Origin: an uncultured Arcobacter sp.
GTDB lineage: Bacteria; Campylobacterota; Campylobacteria; Campylobacterales; Arcobacteraceae
Reading direction: 5' to 3'
Assembly: GCA_937860115.1 (NCBI GenBank)
Contig: CALMBI010000204.1
Location: 1-6,108, forward strand
DNA length: 6,108 nucleotides
The notes below the pieces were generated by a model that was given only the letters and a program-made list of their open reading frames with translations, made no database searches and had not been told where the DNA came from. Shown piece by piece: positions 1 to 6,108 of this stretch. The stretch's first letter is position 1. Each line of letters starts with the position of its first letter. The translations under genes were made by a program, and so were the position numbers.

Positions 1-1
1 C

Positions 2-1168
2 GATTCACTTTTTAAAAATAGACCTGAAGAATCAAAAATAATTAACCCAATATCAGTAGAAAAAGAGAAACAGATAGAAAACAATAATTCAAAATCTGTT
101 CAATCAAAACCTACCCAAGTAGATTATTCAAATGAGGTAAATGAAAAAAAAGAGACAATAAAAAAACTAGTAAAAGATTCTAACAAAATACTTTTAGAGG
201 ATACAAAAAATCAATTCAATTCCTTTGATGAATCTATTCCACCAATTGAACAGCCAATAGCTTTTATTTATGCATCTGCAAATATTGGTAAATATGCAAT
301 TGAAACTTCTAATATTGCGATGACTTATCTAGTCAATAAAAATTCAAAATTTCAACTCGAATTTTTTGATATTGGAAACGAATCAAAAGAAAATATAATA
401 GCTATTTTTGATCAACTTGCAGACAAAAAGATCAAAAAAGTGATCTGTATGTTCACAACTAATAGTATGTGGATTGTGAATAGTTATCCAAACATTAGTT
501 CATTTAACATCTATTTTCCACTTATACATAAAACAAGTGTCTCTTCTGCAAAACCAAATTATATTTTTGGTGGAATCGATTATACGAAACAATTTGAGTA
601 TTTTGCTTCAAGAGCTAAAAATAATCTAGTAGAGATCTATGATGGAAGCACAATCAGTAAATCTCTCCATGAAAAACTCCTCAAACTCAACCTCCCAAAT
701 ATCAAATATGTAGAACTTAAAGGGGAAAATCCAAACTATAGTATCTTGTATCCAAAGTCAAATGGGATCAATAATGCAACCGTTATTCTTAATACCTCAG
801 TAGTAAGAAGTGCTATCATTTTAGCACTTCTTAGAGGACAAGGGATCAATCCAGATCAAGTGTTTGCGACACAACTTAACTACACTCCTCTTATTTTTAA
901 TCTTACTCAAGAAGAGGATAGAGCCAATCTGTATGTAGCAAATTCGATCGCACTTCTTCCAAGGGATCTAGAAGAACTCATCACTTTTTATGGTGATGAT
1001 CCTATTTTTAGCTGGATAAATTATTCTACTCTCCTAGGACTTGAATATTTTATGACAAAAAAAACAAAACTCTTTGGAAATATAGAGATAGCAAAAAATC
1101 AAGTCAATTATCCTATCAAACTTTATGGTTTTGAAGGAACGAAATTTATAGATGTCACAAAAAAATAA
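2..1168 (+). CDS. 5'-truncated protein with putative periplasmic-binding-protein-like (LpoA/LppC-type) domain
   Basis: The frame is open from the left edge to a TAA at 1166-1168, giving about 388 residues. The first ATG, at 320, lies inside the domain, so it is not the start; the true start is outside the window. Positions 2 to about 250 encode a Lys/Glu/Asn/Ser-rich, low-complexity stretch that looks like a disordered linker. From about 254 the protein reads like a type I periplasmic-binding fold: a first strand (PIAFIYAS), a GKYAIE turn into a helix, a second strand (FQLEFFDIG), a helix ending in KKVICMF, then alternating strands and helices up to a C-terminal IKLYGFEG strand. This order resembles the C-terminal domain of LpoA (activator of penicillin-binding proteins) and ABC-transporter receptor domains. 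The fold is inferred from pattern, not from a search, and the function is unknown. The 3' end overlaps the next gene by 17 bases, so the two are probably co-transcribed. Confidence is high for the gene and moderate for the fold. Confidence 0.8.
   Translation, partial: DSLFKNRPEESKIINPISVEKEKQIENNNSKSVQSKPTQVDYSNEVNEKKETIKKLVKDSNKILLEDTKNQFNSFDESIPPIEQPIAFIYASANIGKYAIETSNIAMTYLVNKNSKFQLEFFDIGNESKENIIAIFDQLADKKIKKVICMFTTNSMWIVNSYPNISSFNIYFPLIHKTSVSSAKPNYIFGGIDYTKQFEYFASRAKNNLVEIYDGSTISKSLHEKLLKLNLPNIKYVELKGENPNYSILYPKSNGINNATVILNTSVVRSAIILALLRGQGINPDQVFATQLNYTPLIFNLTQEEDRANLYVANSIALLPRDLEELITFYGDDPIFSWINYSTLLGLEYFMTKKTKLFGNIEIAKNQVNYPIKLYGFEGTKFIDVTKK
1133..1138 (+). promoter_or_regulatory. ribosome binding site for the FAD oxidoreductase
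   Basis: GAAGGA lies 13 bases before the ATG at 1152, inside the coding sequence of the upstream gene. The spacing is rather long, but no better Shine-Dalgarno match or alternative start is nearby. Together with the 17-base overlap it suggests partial translational coupling. Confidence 0.45.
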
Positions 1169-2387
1169 TACAACAAATATTGCTATCATAGGTGCTGGTG
1201 CATCTGGACTTTTTTGTGCTTTATGCTTAGCCAAAAAAGGTTTTTTAGTAACCGTTTTTGAAAAAAACAATAAACCAGGGAAAAAACTAGCTGCTACTGG
1301 AAATGGCAAATGTAATATCTCAAATACAAATATTTCCCTTGCAAACTATTTTTCATCAAACCCCTCTTTTTCCAAATATGCGCTCGAGCATTTTGGATTT
1401 GAAAAATTTAGTAAATTTTGCGATGAGATTGGACTCAATTTAACAACAAATGAGAATGGTAAAACATATCCATCTTCACTTCAAGCTTCTAGTGTTGTAG
1501 AGATACTCTATCAAGAGGCTCTTTTTTATGGTGCTATTTTTCATTTTTCTACATATATAGAGGATCTTACATTTGAGAAAAAAGCAAAAATTATTGCTCA
1601 TAACACTCAATACGAATTTGATAAAGTTATTCTTGCTACAGGAAGTATCGCAATGGAAAAACTAGGTGGCACAAATAGTGGATATGAATTAGCCAAAAAA
1701 TTGGGTCACTCTATTATTGAACCATTTCCATCACTTGTGCAACTTACTTCACACAATAAAGAGATCCATTTTTTAAGTGGTGTGAAAACAGAAGTTGCGA
1801 TCACAATTTTTATCAACAATCAAAGAAGCAAAAGTATAGAAGGTGATATTCTTTTTACCAATTATGGAGTATCAGGAAACGCTATACTAGATCTTAGTCG
1901 TGAAGCAAATCAAGCGATGCTTGAAGGAAGTTATGTCGATATAGTTGTTGATCTTTTTCCACAAAATGATAAAAATAAACTCCTAGCACTTTTAGAAAAA
2001 AAGAAAAAAGCACTCCCAAACAGACCAAAAGAATTTTTACTTCTGAGTCTTATCAACTCTAAATTGATCGATTTTATTTTTAAAAAAGCTAAAATAGATC
2101 CGAACAAAATCACAACTGATCATCTTGATAAAAAAGATCTTCAAAGCCTTACTTATGCTCTTAAATCTATCAAGATAGAGATAGATGGATCAAAAGGATT
2201 TGAAAATGCAGAAGTTGTAGCTGGTGGGGTTAATGTTGATGAGATTGATCCTAAAACAATGGAATCAAAACTCCAAAGTGGACTCTATTTTTGTGGAGAA
2301 GTGATCGATGTTGATGGGGATTGTGGCGGATATAATCTTCACTGGGCTTGGGCAAGTGGATATATACTAGCATCTTCGATGAGCTAA
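1152..2387 (+). CDS. NAD(P)/FAD-dependent oxidoreductase, HI0933/YhiN (BaiN-like) family
   Basis: This is a 411-residue cytoplasmic flavoprotein with the full set of family signatures. The N-terminal FAD-binding Rossmann motif is GAGASG (residues 14-19), with the ribose-binding acidic residue at the end of the next strand (E37 in FEK). It is followed by the family hallmark GKKLAATGNGKCN (43-55), a second dinucleotide motif LATGS (161-165), the GDILFTNYGVSG block (231-242) and the C-terminal FAD-contacting block GEVIDVDGDCGGYNL (382-396). Length is normal for the family and nothing is missing. HI0933/YhiN proteins are widespread and often annotated as aminoacetone oxidase-like; the physiological substrate is generally not established, so no specific reaction is assigned. 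The ATG at 1152 places the Rossmann motif close to the N-terminus, as expected. The gene starts inside the upstream gene and is followed by a 118-base gap with a new promoter, so it probably ends its transcription unit. Confidence 0.93.
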   Translation: MSQKNNTTNIAIIGAGASGLFCALCLAKKGFLVTVFEKNNKPGKKLAATGNGKCNISNTNISLANYFSSNPSFSKYALEHFGFEKFSKFCDEIGLNLTTNENGKTYPSSLQASSVVEILYQEALFYGAIFHFSTYIEDLTFEKKAKIIAHNTQYEFDKVILATGSIAMEKLGGTNSGYELAKKLGHSIIEPFPSLVQLTSHNKEIHFLSGVKTEVAITIFINNQRSKSIEGDILFTNYGVSGNAILDLSREANQAMLEGSYVDIVVDLFPQNDKNKLLALLEKKKKALPNRPKEFLLLSLINSKLIDFIFKKAKIDPNKITTDHLDKKDLQSLTYALKSIKIEIDGSKGFENAEVVAGGVNVDEIDPKTMESKLQSGLYFCGEVIDVDGDCGGYNLHWAWASGYILASSMS

Positions 2388-2450
2388 TACCATTTAAAGA
2401 AATAAATACTGAAATAAAACTAACACATAAAAATTATCACATCCAATGAG

Positions 2451-2478
2451 TAAAAATTTGATATTTTTTAGCTAGAAT
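2451..2478 (+). promoter_or_regulatory. probable sigma70 promoter, T-rich tract plus TAGAAT -10 box
   Basis: A TAGAAT hexamer at 2473-2478 is preceded by a run of T (2464-2469) and the bases TAGC. No recognisable -35 hexamer sits 16-18 bases upstream. A T-rich upstream tract in place of a -35 box is the known form of sigma70 promoters in Campylobacter and Helicobacter. The box ends 27 bases before the ATG at 2506, which leaves room for a short leader containing the ribosome binding site. It would drive the adaptor/MFS operon. Confidence 0.6.
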
Positions 2479-2492
2479 ACCAAAAAATTTGT

Positions 2493-2496
2493 AGGA
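2493..2496 (+). promoter_or_regulatory. ribosome binding site for the adaptor gene
   Basis: AGGA lies nine bases before the ATG at 2506, with A/T-rich sequence on both sides. Spacing is close to ideal and supports this start, which also gives a proper signal peptide. Confidence 0.65.
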
Positions 2497-2505
2497 CTAT
2501 ACATT

Positions 2506-3213
2506 ATGAAAAAACTTTTATCTATTGCACTTTTATCGACTCTTACTTTTGGACAAGAATTTTATAGCATGATCAACCCAATCAAAACTTTTAGCGTTAA
2601 AGCTGCTGTAAGTGGTGAAGTAGTATTTGTCAATAAATCTTTAGAAAAAAACTATGTAAGTAATAAATCAATCGTAAAATTAGATGATAGTTTAGATCTT
2701 GTAAATCTAGAACAAACCAAAATAAAACTTGCCAACCAAGAACAAACTTTGAAAATTGAAAGTGATATCTTGGAAAGCTATGAAAAAGTTTCATCAAAAA
2801 CAAAAATAGATAAAGATGGTCAAAAAATGAAAATCTTAAGTATTAGTTCAAGTATTGCCGATATGAAAATGCAAATCGCAAATCTCCAAAACAATATCAA
2901 AAAGAAAAACATCAGTGCTTCAGATATCTATATTTCAAGTGTTGAAGTGGAAGTTGGGGATTATGTGAATGCTGGTGGATTACTCTATAAAGGGTATGAT
3001 TTAAGCCGTGGAAAACTTGAAATATTTCTTCCAATTAATGAGATAGATAGCTTTAAAAATAAAACTATCTATCTTGATGGTAAAAGATCTGGACTAAAAA
3101 TCAATAAAATCTCAAAAGTAGCAGATGAAAAAAATATCTCATCATATAAAGCGGAGATTATAGTAAAAAATCCAAAATCATTTTCAAAACTGGTCAAAGT
3201 AGAGTTTAAATAA
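2506..3213 (+). CDS. HlyD-like periplasmic adaptor (membrane fusion protein) of an exporter
   Basis: This is a 235-residue secreted protein. Residues 1-16 form a signal peptide (MKK, then a hydrophobic core ending in LTFG before QE), with no further membrane helix. After it comes a first half lipoyl-like segment (about 29-60, containing VKAAVSGEVV), a Lys/Gln-rich helical hairpin (about 62-133) that would form the coiled coil, and the second half lipoyl segment (about 140-163, with VEVEVGDYVNAGGLLYKG). A C-terminal beta-rich part (about 166-235) contains LEIFLP and would be the beta-barrel. This order is that of periplasmic adaptors that link inner-membrane pumps to an outer-membrane channel. 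It is short for the class (typical members exceed 300 residues), and the hairpin is compact. The stop is two bases before the start of the MFS gene, so the two are very likely co-translated. No TolC-like channel gene is in view. The substrate is unknown. Confidence 0.78.
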   Translation: MKKLLSIALLSTLTFGQEFYSMINPIKTFSVKAAVSGEVVFVNKSLEKNYVSNKSIVKLDDSLDLVNLEQTKIKLANQEQTLKIESDILESYEKVSSKTKIDKDGQKMKILSISSSIADMKMQIANLQNNIKKKNISASDIYISSVEVEVGDYVNAGGLLYKGYDLSRGKLEIFLPINEIDSFKNKTIYLDGKRSGLKINKISKVADEKNISSYKAEIIVKNPKSFSKLVKVEFK

Positions 3214-3215
3214 GC

Positions 3216-4397
3216 TTGACATACAAAGAGCTTTTTGTTCATCACGAGATCGTTCGTAAACTTGCCACAATCCAATTTTTAGCCTACTTTGGAACTTGGT
3301 TTTCCAATGTAGCTATCTACTCTATGCTAGTGGACTTTAAAGCTAATCCTATTCTTATCTCTATCGTAGTTGCAATGCACTTTATCCCAGGGATTTTTCT
3401 CTCCCCTTTTAGTGGCCCGATTGTAGATAGAATCGATGCTAAAAAACTCATGGGTATCTTGATGCTCACAGAGTTTAGTATGACAATGTGTTTTTTACTT
3501 ATTGGATCGATTGAAGATATTTGGCTTTTGCTTATTTTTATTTTTATACGAATGAGTGCTTCAAGTATGTTTTTTACAACTGAGATGACTTTGATGCCAA
3601 AACTTCTCTCAAGTGAAGTACTTAGTAAAGCAAACGAGATCCATTCGATCATTTGGTCATTTACATTTACTGCTGGGATGGCGATAGGTGGATTTGTAGT
3701 GAATGTATATGGAACAAATACTGCTTTTATCATCGATGGGATCTTTTTTCTTTTGGCTTTTATTACACTTTTCAATACTTCAATAGAATATGCTCAAGAA
3801 TCGCACCATGAAAATATGTGGCGATCGATCAAAAGTGGGATCGAATATCTCAAAAATAATAAGCACCTCTTCCACTTTATCTTACTTCATGGGACAGTTG
3901 GTGTAACGTCATTTGATACGATAGTGACTCTTTTAGCTGATTATCATTATAAATATGTGATCGCTGTTCCTCTTGCTATTGGTTTTTCAAATGCTATGAG
4001 ATCGTTTGCATTGATGATTGGACCATTATTTATTAGCCGATATCTCACAAAAGAGAGGTTGTTTTATATCTTTTTACTGCAAGGTGGAGGAATCATCATC
4101 TGGGCAATAGTTCAAAGTGATTTTTATTTTGGACTTATTGGATTGTTTCTTACTGGATTTTGGACAACAACTCTTTGGTCATATAGCTATGCACTTTTGC
4201 AAGAGAGAGTTGAGCAAAAATATTTAGGAAGAGTTTTAGCTTATAATGAGATGTTTTTTATGCTTATTAATGCTAGTACTACTCTTTTTATTGGTGTAAT
4301 GGCTCTTTATTTTGAGCTATCATTTGTTACGATACTTTTAGGATTGATATTTATTGTAATGGCTTTTTATTATAAAAATATTATTTTAAAACTCTAA
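3216..4397 (+). CDS. MFS transporter, EntS/MFS_3-like exporter, TTG start
   Basis: This is a 393-residue integral inner-membrane protein with about twelve hydrophobic helices (roughly 18-40, 45-68, 79-97, 102-120, 145-166, 168-187, 217-240, 249-270, 281-300, 303-326, 343-365, 366-386). The loop between helices 2 and 3 carries the MFS motif A (GPIVDRIDAKKLMG, 67-80). LMPKLLSSEVLSKANEI (126-142) and EQKYLGRVLAYNEMFFM (333-349) resemble the helix 4-5 and 10-11 regions of the EntS/MFS_3 group of proton-driven drug or siderophore exporters. The start is TTG: an in-frame stop at 3207-3209 rules out an earlier start, and the first ATG, at codon 37, would remove most of helix 1. There is no strong Shine-Dalgarno sequence; the start lies two bases after the adaptor's stop, which points to translational coupling. 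The substrate cannot be read from the sequence. Confidence 0.87.
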   Translation: MTYKELFVHHEIVRKLATIQFLAYFGTWFSNVAIYSMLVDFKANPILISIVVAMHFIPGIFLSPFSGPIVDRIDAKKLMGILMLTEFSMTMCFLLIGSIEDIWLLLIFIFIRMSASSMFFTTEMTLMPKLLSSEVLSKANEIHSIIWSFTFTAGMAIGGFVVNVYGTNTAFIIDGIFFLLAFITLFNTSIEYAQESHHENMWRSIKSGIEYLKNNKHLFHFILLHGTVGVTSFDTIVTLLADYHYKYVIAVPLAIGFSNAMRSFALMIGPLFISRYLTKERLFYIFLLQGGGIIIWAIVQSDFYFGLIGLFLTGFWTTTLWSYSYALLQERVEQKYLGRVLAYNEMFFMLINASTTLFIGVMALYFELSFVTILLGLIFIVMAFYYKNIILKL

Positions 4398-4402
4398 ACA
4401 TG

Positions 4403-4407
4403 AAGGA
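4403..4407 (+). promoter_or_regulatory. ribosome binding site that decides the start of the small protein
   Basis: AAGGA lies ten bases before the ATG at 4418. The other in-frame ATG, at 4400, overlaps this site and has no purine-rich element upstream (only A/T-rich sequence and the MFS stop codon). This favours the downstream start. Confidence 0.6.
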
Positions 4408-4417
4408 AAACAAACAC

Positions 4418-4654
4418 ATGGAATTTAAAGACAATATCGAACTCAAAGTTTTACTACTTGCGATTTACAAAAAAGAAGCCGATGAATCTCTCAAAGAGAT
4501 TCTCAAAATGATGGATAACAATAGAGTCTTTGATCTTAAAACTGGTAAACAATATCTTAAAGAGCTAAGAAATTTAGGTTTTTTGAACGATGATGAGCTT
4601 ACTTTTGTGGGAATCGAAACTGCAAAAAAAGTAGAATTAGAATTTAAAATCTAA
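4418..4654 (+). CDS. small hypothetical protein, possible winged-helix fold
   Basis: This is a 78-residue soluble, cysteine-free protein rich in Lys, Glu and Leu, with no signal peptide or membrane helix. I do not recognise a named family. The pattern suggests helix 1 (about 6-20, ELKVLLLAIYKK), helix 2 (about 24-33, SLKEILKMM), helix 3 (about 41-53, KTGKQYLKELRNLGFL leading on) and a short beta wing with ELTFVGIETAKKV (about 60-72). The last part resembles the 'G-L/F-L ... LT..G...A' ending common in winged-helix DNA-binding domains, so it could be a small regulator; this is an inference. The start at 4418 is chosen for its AAGGA site; starting at 4400 instead would add six residues. It sits 20 bases after the MFS stop and 10 bases before the phosphoesterase, so it is probably in the same operon. 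Confidence 0.72.
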   Translation: MEFKDNIELKVLLLAIYKKEADESLKEILKMMDNNRVFDLKTGKQYLKELRNLGFLNDDELTFVGIETAKKVELEFKI

Positions 4655-4664
4655 TCGTTTCAGT

Positions 4665-5786
4665 ATGATACAAATCATTTTTCCAATAGCTATGATCTCG
4701 ATCATGGGACTTATCCATCTTTATTTTTACAAAAGAGTACTGAGTAAGCTCCATTTTAGAGCAAAAATAATCCAATCTCTCCAACGATTTGCTATTATCA
4801 ATCTTTTGTTTGTGATAGGCTATATACTTGCAAGATATTTTGTAGCAGTACCAACTTGGCTCTATTTTTTACTTTCTCTCTCAATTGGGATAGGGTTTTG
4901 TTTTTTGATTTTTACCCTCCTTTATGAAGTGATCCAAATAGCACTCCATACAATTCCATTTGATAAAAATAAAAGAGCTTTTTTAAAAAAAAGTGGTGAT
5001 ATCTCTGTAGTGGCACTTGGTGGAGCATATCTTGGAACAGCGATTTATGAAGGGCAAAAAGAGCCTATCATCTTACCTATCACAATCAACCAAAATCTTT
5101 TTACACAACCCTATCGAATCGTCCAAATAAGTGATATGCATATTGGTGGGCTTATTGATGAGGAGTTTGTTCAAAAAACTGTGGAAAAGATAAATGCCCT
5201 AGATGTTGATTTTATAACGATAACTGGCGATTTAACAGATGCTCCAATAGAACAAATCAAACAAAGCGTAGCACATCTAGCAAATCTGAAAAGTAGATTT
5301 GGGACATTTTATGTTATTGGAAACCATGAGTATTTTCACGGATTAGAAGATACGATAGCATATATCAAAATGCTTGGGATAAGATTACTTGAAAATGAAA
5401 CATTGATGATTGGGAGAGATAACGAACAATTTAATATATGTGGGTTGTATGACTATTTTGGATATAGAAAAGGTAGTTTTATCCCTGATCCACTCAAAGT
5501 ACAAAATGAAATCAATTGGTCTCTTCCAACACTTTTACTTGCCCATCAACCAAAACAAACTAAAAGACTTGAAGGACTTAAACCAAATCTTATCCTAAGC
5601 GGTCATACACATGGAGGGCAAATCTTTCCTTTTTCTTATCTAGTCAGATTACAACAACCTTATCTAAAAGGATTGTACAAAATCTCACAAAAAGAAGCGA
5701 TTTATGTCAATAGTGGCATAGGTTTTTGGGGACCCAAGATGAGACTTGGATCGAGTGCAGAGATCACATTGATCTCTTGGAGTTAA
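4665..5786 (+). CDS. membrane-anchored calcineurin-like metallophosphoesterase (YkuE/YaeI type)
   Basis: This is a 373-residue protein. The N-terminal part has hydrophobic segments at about 4-22, 42-62, 64-92 and 113-127; the C-terminal part (about 149-373) is a complete two-metal phosphoesterase domain. Metal-binding motifs are present in order: D157-M-H159, GDLTD (188-192), GNHE (219-222), H294 in LLAHQP, and GHTHGGQ (313-319). Basic clusters after the first segment (KRVLSKLHFRAK) and before the fourth (KNKRAFLKK) fit the positive-inside rule and place the catalytic domain outside the cytoplasm. Relatives such as YaeI and YkuE act on phosphodiester or pyrophosphate bonds of lipid or envelope substrates; the substrate here is not known. 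An in-frame TAG at 4638 leaves ATG 4665 as the earliest start; there is no clear Shine-Dalgarno sequence, so translation may depend on the upstream gene ten bases away. It is probably the last gene of the operon. Confidence 0.9.
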   Translation: MIQIIFPIAMISIMGLIHLYFYKRVLSKLHFRAKIIQSLQRFAIINLLFVIGYILARYFVAVPTWLYFLLSLSIGIGFCFLIFTLLYEVIQIALHTIPFDKNKRAFLKKSGDISVVALGGAYLGTAIYEGQKEPIILPITINQNLFTQPYRIVQISDMHIGGLIDEEFVQKTVEKINALDVDFITITGDLTDAPIEQIKQSVAHLANLKSRFGTFYVIGNHEYFHGLEDTIAYIKMLGIRLLENETLMIGRDNEQFNICGLYDYFGYRKGSFIPDPLKVQNEINWSLPTLLLAHQPKQTKRLEGLKPNLILSGHTHGGQIFPFSYLVRLQQPYLKGLYKISQKEAIYVNSGIGFWGPKMRLGSSAEITLISWS

Positions 5787-5789
5787 ACT

Positions 5790-6108
5790 TTATAGATGGT
5801 GTAAAATCTCTCTAAGATCTTTTCTATCTATGATAATATTTGCCTCTTTTTTCAATATCTCTCTCCCACAAAAAGCTATCTTTTTAGAAGCATACGGAAA
5901 CATACTTCTATCATTTGCACCATCTCCACATACTAGTGTGTTTTCAACAGTTGCTCCTAAAAGTGCTTGAATCCTTTGGATCATATCCCCTTTAGAGCTA
6001 TCAAACATCATATCTCCACCAACAAGTCCACTCAAAACGCCATCTTTATGGTGCAAAATATTTGCAAAATCAGCATCAAGTCCAAGTTTAGCTTTTGCTG
6101 GTGTTGTC
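5790..6108 (-). CDS. serB: phosphoserine phosphatase, C-terminal part (5' end outside the window)
   Basis: The frame is open on the minus strand from the right edge to a TAA at 5792-5790, giving about 105 residues, roughly half of a SerB. SerB removes phosphate from L-phosphoserine, the last step of serine biosynthesis, in the cytoplasm. Visible HAD-superfamily features are the motif III lysine in SSKGDM (codon at 5991-5993) and motif IV GDGANDRSM, with GDGAND at 5910-5927, which holds the Mg2+-binding aspartates. The phrases GLVGGDMM, AFCGREILKKEANIII and the Lys/Leu-rich tail match the SerB form seen in Campylobacterota. The nucleophile motif DxDxT would lie in the missing N-terminal half. 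A TTG at 6056 is internal, since homologous sequence (KLGLDADFANIL) continues upstream of it. The gene converges on the phosphoesterase, with three bases between the stops. Confidence 0.92.
   Translation of the reverse strand, partial: TTPAKAKLGLDADFANILHHKDGVLSGLVGGDMMFDSSKGDMIQRIQALLGATVENTLVCGDGANDRSMFPYASKKIAFCGREILKKEANIIIDRKDLREILHHL

Larger units (their letters stand above)
2506..5786 (+). other. candidate four-gene operon (adaptor, MFS, small protein, phosphoesterase)
   Basis: Four same-strand genes are separated by 2, 20 and 10 bases, with one promoter candidate ahead of the first and no terminator-like hairpin between them. Two of the starts lack a clear Shine-Dalgarno sequence, as expected for coupled genes. 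Shared function is most likely for the first two and unproven for the others. Confidence 0.6.

Noticed and set aside
2..250. Low-complexity A-rich stretch as a non-coding or repeat region
   Set aside because: It is an uninterrupted reading frame with no tandem period; the A-richness comes from Lys, Asn and Glu codons of a linker.
320..1168. ATG at 320 as the start of the first gene
   Set aside because: The same frame stays open for 106 codons upstream to the window edge, and the first strand of the domain (PIAFIYAS) lies before this ATG.
1034..1309. Minus-strand open frame across the junction of the first two genes
   Set aside because: It is opposite two well-supported coding sequences and has no recognisable domain.
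2452..2468. Small inverted repeat (AAAAAT / ATTTTT) as a terminator for the flavoprotein gene
   Set aside because: The stem is six A/T pairs only, too weak for a rho-independent terminator, and it overlaps the T-rich part of the promoter.
3317..3775. Long minus-strand open frame of 152 codons within the MFS gene
   Set aside because: It is antisense to clear transmembrane helices and MFS motif A, and its product has no recognisable features.
4400..4654. ATG at 4400 as the start of the small protein
   Set aside because: It has no ribosome binding site, and the AAGGA at 4403-4407 fits the ATG at 4418. It remains possible, because it lies only two bases after the MFS stop.
5410..5598. Plus-strand open frame inside the phosphoesterase gene
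   Set aside because: It is out of frame within the catalytic domain, between GNHE and GHTHGG, where the main frame is certain.

Overview
The window is an AT-rich (roughly one third G+C by eye) stretch of bacterial chromosome that looks like Campylobacterota (the former Epsilonproteobacteria, for example a Sulfurimonas- or Arcobacter-like organism). Four things suggest this: strong A/T codon bias with very tight gene packing, a T-rich tract running into a TAGAAT -10 box with no -35 box, the style of the serB fragment at the right edge, and many short Lys/Ile/Asn-rich proteins. The genus cannot be fixed from the sequence alone.

Layout. (1) Positions 2-1168 hold the 3' part of a gene that enters from the left. 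A disordered, charged linker leads into a domain that reads like a type I periplasmic-binding-protein fold, of the kind in LpoA and ABC-transporter receptors. (2) Positions 1152-2387, overlapping the first gene by 17 bases, encode a clear HI0933/YhiN-family FAD-dependent oxidoreductase. (3) A 118-base gap (2388-2505) carries a probable sigma70 promoter and a good ribosome binding site. (4) Four tightly packed plus-strand genes follow, probably one operon: a short HlyD-like periplasmic adaptor (2506-3213), a 12-helix MFS exporter starting at TTG (3216-4397), a small charged protein with a winged-helix look (4418-4654), and a membrane-anchored metallophosphoesterase (4665-5786). (5) The C-terminal half of phosphoserine phosphatase SerB lies on the minus strand (6108-5790), converging on the phosphoesterase with only three bases between the stop codons.

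How they may work together. The adaptor and MFS protein are the most plausible functional pair, an exporter with a periplasmic partner. The small protein could be a regulator and the phosphoesterase could act at the outer face of the inner membrane, but neither has a demonstrated link to the exporter. The first two genes form a separate unit, probably reading through from upstream. SerB is ordinary serine biosynthesis.

I see no mobile element, CRISPR array, RNA gene, riboswitch or convincing rho-independent terminator. Most of the window is ordinary chromosomal housekeeping or accessory membrane biology. The points worth a second look are the adaptor/MFS pairing, the small winged-helix-like protein, the internal Tat-like motif in the phosphoesterase, the LpoA-like domain and an apparent excess of GATC sites.
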